Positions 61,842 to 64,000 of a stretch of 64,000 bases of DNA are shown one piece after another. The position numbers and the translations under genes were made by a program. Under the pieces are notes generated by a model. That model had not been told where the DNA came from. It did not search any database and saw nothing but the letters and a program-made list of their open reading frames with translations. How positions within the stretch are numbered: position 1 is the stretch's first letter; each line of letters starts with the position of its first letter. This DNA comes from JACVRW01 sp963821275 (GTDB taxonomy: Bacteria; Actinomycetota; Thermoleophilia; Solirubrobacterales; Thermoleophilaceae): positions 248,001 through 312,000 of the forward strand of contig CAWGDF010000009.1 in NCBI GenBank assembly GCA_963821275.1, in the 5' to 3' direction.

Positions 61842-62117
61842 GTGCATGTCCGATTCGGGAACAATCCATGTGTGGACCGCCAGGCCACTGCAACCCTGGC
61901 GCGCAGACGCGCTGAAGCATGCGACGAGCGCGCGGGCAAGGAGTGCGAGTTGGCGCGCCGGGCGCGGGCCGAGGCGCAGGCTTCGCAAGACCCCGGACGG
62001 CGTGCCGGTCTCGAAGGACTCGCACTCGTCCACGATCACGCGGTGGTGCTCCAGTCGCAGGCGGCGACCTACTACCGTGGGCTAGCCGACCGGATCGCGG
62101 TCGGCATGCTTACGTAG
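61842..62117 (+). CDS. Hypothetical protein, 91 residues
   Basis: I recognise no family. GTG 61842 has GGAGGA (61832-61837) 4 nt upstream, while an upstream GTG at 61827 lacks one. The middle is helical and Arg/Ala/Glu-rich (LARRRAEACDERAGKECELARRARAEAQ), and the end (HDHAVVLQSQAATYYRGLADRIAVG) looks like a typical helical C-terminus. Longer frames on the other strand have poorer composition. Confidence 0.45.
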   Translation: MHVRFGNNPCVDRQATATLARRRAEACDERAGKECELARRARAEAQASQDPGRRAGLEGLALVHDHAVVLQSQAATYYRGLADRIAVGMLT

Positions 62118-62151
62118 TGCTGCTGGCTAGCTGCAGGGACAGCCGGGGCGG

Positions 62152-62831
62152 CTAGGTCGGATGGGGCTGCGCCAAGGGAGCGCTGCTTCGCGCCGCCGCT
62201 TGGCTTCGCGCGTAGAGCAAGACTGCAGCCGTGAAGAGGACCAACCCGATCGGTCCGAAGGGCGGCGGGTGCGCGGCGATCATGAACCCGCATAGTCCGA
62301 GCAGGATTGGGACCGATAGGGGTACACCGGCTTGTCGCCGGAGCGCGATCCCAGCCGCGATCGTCGCGGTGATCAGCGAGAGGCTCCCGATGATGTTGAA
62401 GACACCGAAGTCGCGCACGAAGATGTTGTCGGTGAAATCAGTGACGAGGTTCGCCCCGGTGGCGCGCTCGTCGGCTGGGAGCCCGTTGACGGCTTGGACG
62501 AGAACGCCCGTGCCGATGCCCAGCAGCACCTCCCACGCGGTGTAGAACAGGGCGAAGGTCGCCAGCGCCATCCGGCAGACCTGCGCCGCCGTGTTCTCGA
62601 TTCCGCGGACGAGCAGGTAGATCGCGACGGCTAGCAACGGGATGAAGATCATCGTCCCGACGTGCACGACCAGCCAGCGACTGACGTGTCCCGCAACCCC
62701 GCATATATGTCGCCCTCCCCTAGATGGTGGAAGAGCAGCAGTACCGCCCAGGCGAGCGGCACCCCGATCAGAAAGGCGAGTCCGCCGCGAGAGAACCCGG
62801 CCCCGCGTGTTCGCCACCCGGCCAGGGCCAC
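62152..62831 (-). pseudogene. Multi-pass membrane protein, frameshifted
   Basis: The N-terminal part reads GLAFLIGVPLAWAVLLLFHHLGEGDIYAGLRD from a probable GTG 62831. The rest continues in another frame as HVSRWLVVHVGTMIFIPLLAVAIYLLVRG, FALFYTAWEVLLGIGTGVLV and VPILLGLCGFMIAAHPPPFGPIG. The shift is at about 62686-62690, where adding one C (GACCAC for GACAC) restores the protein. The whole has about six membrane segments and looks like a conserved actinobacterial membrane family of unknown function. Confidence 0.65.
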
Positions 62832-62974
62832 GCCCCCCCAAGCCTCCGTTGCCGTCCCTTTACCGCCCTGTGGCTGCAGCGCAAGCGGTCGGCCGCATGA
62901 TCGCCACCGATGCCATACCACGCAAGCACCACCGGGCCAGCCGCCGATGCGGTCGCCCGAGACAGGAGACAGTC

Positions 62975-63421
62975 ATGGACCATGCAGTCCCCAGACAGCA
63001 CCCAGCGGTCGTGCTCCGCTCCCGCTTCGACCATCTGCGTGCGCTGCTCGCCATCGCGCTGGTCGCCGTTGTCGGACTGACCGGCACCGTCGTGATCCTT
63101 GCCAGCGACAGCGACGAGGTCTCCAGCACCAGCGCTGCCGAGACGATCGAGCCCACCCGCGGCCCGCTCCCAGCGCAGCTACCGACCGCTCGCTATGAGC
63201 CCGGCACCCGCGGCCCGCTCCCGGCGCAGCTGCCGACGACTCGCTATGAGCCGGGCACCCGCGGCCCGCTCCCGGCGCAGCTGCCGACGACTCGCTACGA
63301 GCACGGCACCCGCGGCCCGCTCCCAGCGCAGCTACCGACCACCCGCCACGACAGCGACGGGGGACTCCCGCTCGCTGCGCCGGCCAAGGACTACAGCAAG
63401 AACGCCGCGACCGGCGATTAA
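62975..63421 (+). CDS. Single-pass membrane protein with four 17-residue repeats
   Basis: The 148-residue protein has one membrane helix (LRALLAIALVAVVGLTGTVVILA), a short Ser/Asp/Glu-rich stalk, then four tandem copies of RGPLPAQLPTTRYEPGT with small changes (the last is RGPLPAQLPTTRHDSDG), and a short tail ending in KNAATGD. The repeats are extracellular if the helix is a type II anchor. ATG 62975 has AGGAG upstream. The repeat is Pro-rich and unlike any domain I recognise; wall binding or spacing is a guess. Confidence 0.65.
   Translation: MDHAVPRQHPAVVLRSRFDHLRALLAIALVAVVGLTGTVVILASDSDEVSSTSAAETIEPTRGPLPAQLPTARYEPGTRGPLPAQLPTTRYEPGTRGPLPAQLPTTRYEHGTRGPLPAQLPTTRHDSDGGLPLAAPAKDYSKNAATGD
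63158..63361 (+). repeat. Four tandem 51-bp in-frame repeats
   Basis: Units begin at 63158, 63209, 63260 and 63311 with CGCGGCCCGCTCCC. Units 2 and 3 are nearly identical; units 1 and 4 differ mostly by silent changes. The exact 51-bp period keeps the reading frame. Confidence 0.85.
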
Positions 63422-63448
63422 CGGCGACGAAGAAGGCGGAGGACCCGG

Positions 63449-63473
63449 GGCGCCCCCTCAGCGAGGGGGCGCC
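63449..63473. terminator. Bidirectional hairpin between the repeat protein and OsmC genes
   Basis: GGCGCCCCCTC (63449-63459) pairs perfectly with GAGGGGGCGCC (63463-63473) across a 3-nt loop, an 11-bp stem between convergent stops at 63421 and 63479. Confidence 0.75.
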
Positions 63474-63478
63474 TCGCG

Positions 63479-63874
63479 CTAGTCCAGCTCCACCCGCTCG
63501 TCGAACATGACCTCGCCCTCGAGCGTTCGGTGCACCGGGCACTTGGCCGCGATCTGCATCAGGCGCTCGCGCTGCTCCTCGGGGAGCTCCTTGGGCAGGT
63601 GGACCTCCATGGTGAAGCGGGTGGGGGAGCCGCGCTGGGAGGGCTCGTAGTCCACGTCGACGACCACGTCGCCCACCTCCCAGCCCTTGCGGTTGGCGTA
63701 CATCTCCATCGTTATCGCCGTGCAGGAGGCCAGGCTGGCGGCCAGCAGCTCCTGGGGGCTCGGCCCGGCGTTGTCGCCACCGGTCTCCCGCGGCTCGTCG
63801 GCCACCACGGTGTGGCCGCGGACCTCGACCTCGTGCTTGAGCGTGCCGTTCTCACGGCGGGCTATCGCCCTCAT
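63479..63874 (-). CDS. OsmC-family peroxiredoxin-like protein
   Basis: The 131-residue protein has the OsmC redox Cys in ASLASCTAITMEMYANRKGW and the second in AAKCPVHRTLEG, with PSPQELLAASLA preceding. These thiol peroxidases reduce organic hydroperoxides in the cytosol. ATG 63874 overlaps the stop of the gene before it (ATGA), so they are translated together. Confidence 0.9.
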   Translation of the reverse strand: MRAIARRENGTLKHEVEVRGHTVVADEPRETGGDNAGPSPQELLAASLASCTAITMEMYANRKGWEVGDVVVDVDYEPSQRGSPTRFTMEVHLPKELPEEQRERLMQIAAKCPVHRTLEGEVMFDERVELD

Positions 63875-64000
63875 GTCCTCCCCTCGAACAGCTCAGGGTC
63901 GGGCTCGTCGGCGAAGCGCGCCATCGCGAACAGCGCGTCCGAGAGCCGGTTGAGGTAGATCAGCACGGTGTCGTCGGCGAGGTCGCCGTCGTGTCGCAAC
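63871..64000 (-). CDS. Cob(I)alamin adenosyltransferase, C-terminal end (partial)
   Basis: Only the last 42 codons are in the window and the gene continues past 64000. The visible end contains TVLIYLNRLSDALFAMARFAD, the typical C-terminal helix of PduO-type ATP:cob(I)alamin adenosyltransferase, which makes adenosylcobalamin. Its TGA overlaps the OsmC start. Confidence 0.75.
   Translation of the reverse strand, partial: LRHDGDLADDTVLIYLNRLSDALFAMARFADEPDPELFEGRT

Noticed and set aside
63158..63361. 51-bp repeats considered as a CRISPR array
   Set aside because: The repeats are contiguous without spacers, in frame and inside a coding sequence; no cas genes are present.

Overview
The window is about 72 % G+C, coding-dense DNA with very short gaps, many ATGA/GTGA stop-start overlaps and frequent GTG starts. 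The gene set (GlpABC, aa3-type oxidase with CtaA/CtaB, DHA2-family exporter, MocR regulators, amino-acid deaminase/aldolase, D-arabinono-lactone oxidase family, paired sulfatases) suggests a high-GC actinobacterium, most likely Thermoleophilia/Solirubrobacterales. That placement is inferred from protein style, not measured. No rRNA, tRNA, CRISPR, prophage or insertion sequence was recognised, and no gap exceeds about 250 bases.

Layout. 1-7.1 kb: glycerol-3-phosphate dehydrogenase glpABC, a three-domain DhaM-HPr-Enzyme I protein, pgsA and an epimerase. 7.1-9.5 kb: MocR regulator with divergent reductase. 9.5-14 kb: heme A synthesis and cytochrome c oxidase (ctaC-ctaD-ctaA-ctaB). 14-17 kb: trypsin-like peptidase, an orphan copy of its N-terminal domain, a small Gly/Ala/Val-rich protein, and an enoyl-CoA hydratase. 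17-20 kb: second MocR with divergent LysE and EamA exporters. 20-24 kb: MBL hydrolase, PAP2/IPC-synthase-like protein, flippase-like protein, thioredoxin reductase. 24-28.8 kb: third MocR with divergent AhpD-like gene, an HD-GYP/LuxR protein and a hydrolase. 29-33 kb: PAP2 phosphatase and a 900-residue flavoprotein-multicopper oxidase fusion. 33-39 kb: lactone oxidase, two sulfatases, deaminase/aldolase. 39-42.7 kb: exporter, two cupredoxin proteins, PHP phosphoesterase. 42.7-51 kb: AcnA, thioesterase, TetR with MFS exporter, a second aconitase, a desulfurase-like protein. 51-54.7 kb: HxlR regulator with divergent VOC gene, then a class V aminotransferase. 54.7-58.2 kb: beta-oxidation operon. 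58.2-64 kb: small genes, sulfurtransferase, Nudix, nicotinamidase, GNAT, a membrane protein with 51-bp repeats, OsmC and the end of a cobalamin adenosyltransferase.

Physiology. Together the genes describe an aerobe using glycerol-3-phosphate, acyl-CoAs and a TCA cycle with two aconitases, feeding an aa3 oxidase. Copper chemistry recurs: CuA/CuB oxidase, the multicopper fusion and two cupredoxins. Several regulator-target pairs share one architecture: a -10 hexamer 6-8 nt before the start codon (leaderless transcripts), with the operator in or next to the -35/spacer.

Caution. Five genes (ctaA, the lysE-like gene, the VOC gene, the class V aminotransferase and a membrane protein at 62.2-62.8 kb) are broken by single-base-type frameshifts. 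One lies exactly in a G run. This may be residual consensus error rather than real decay.
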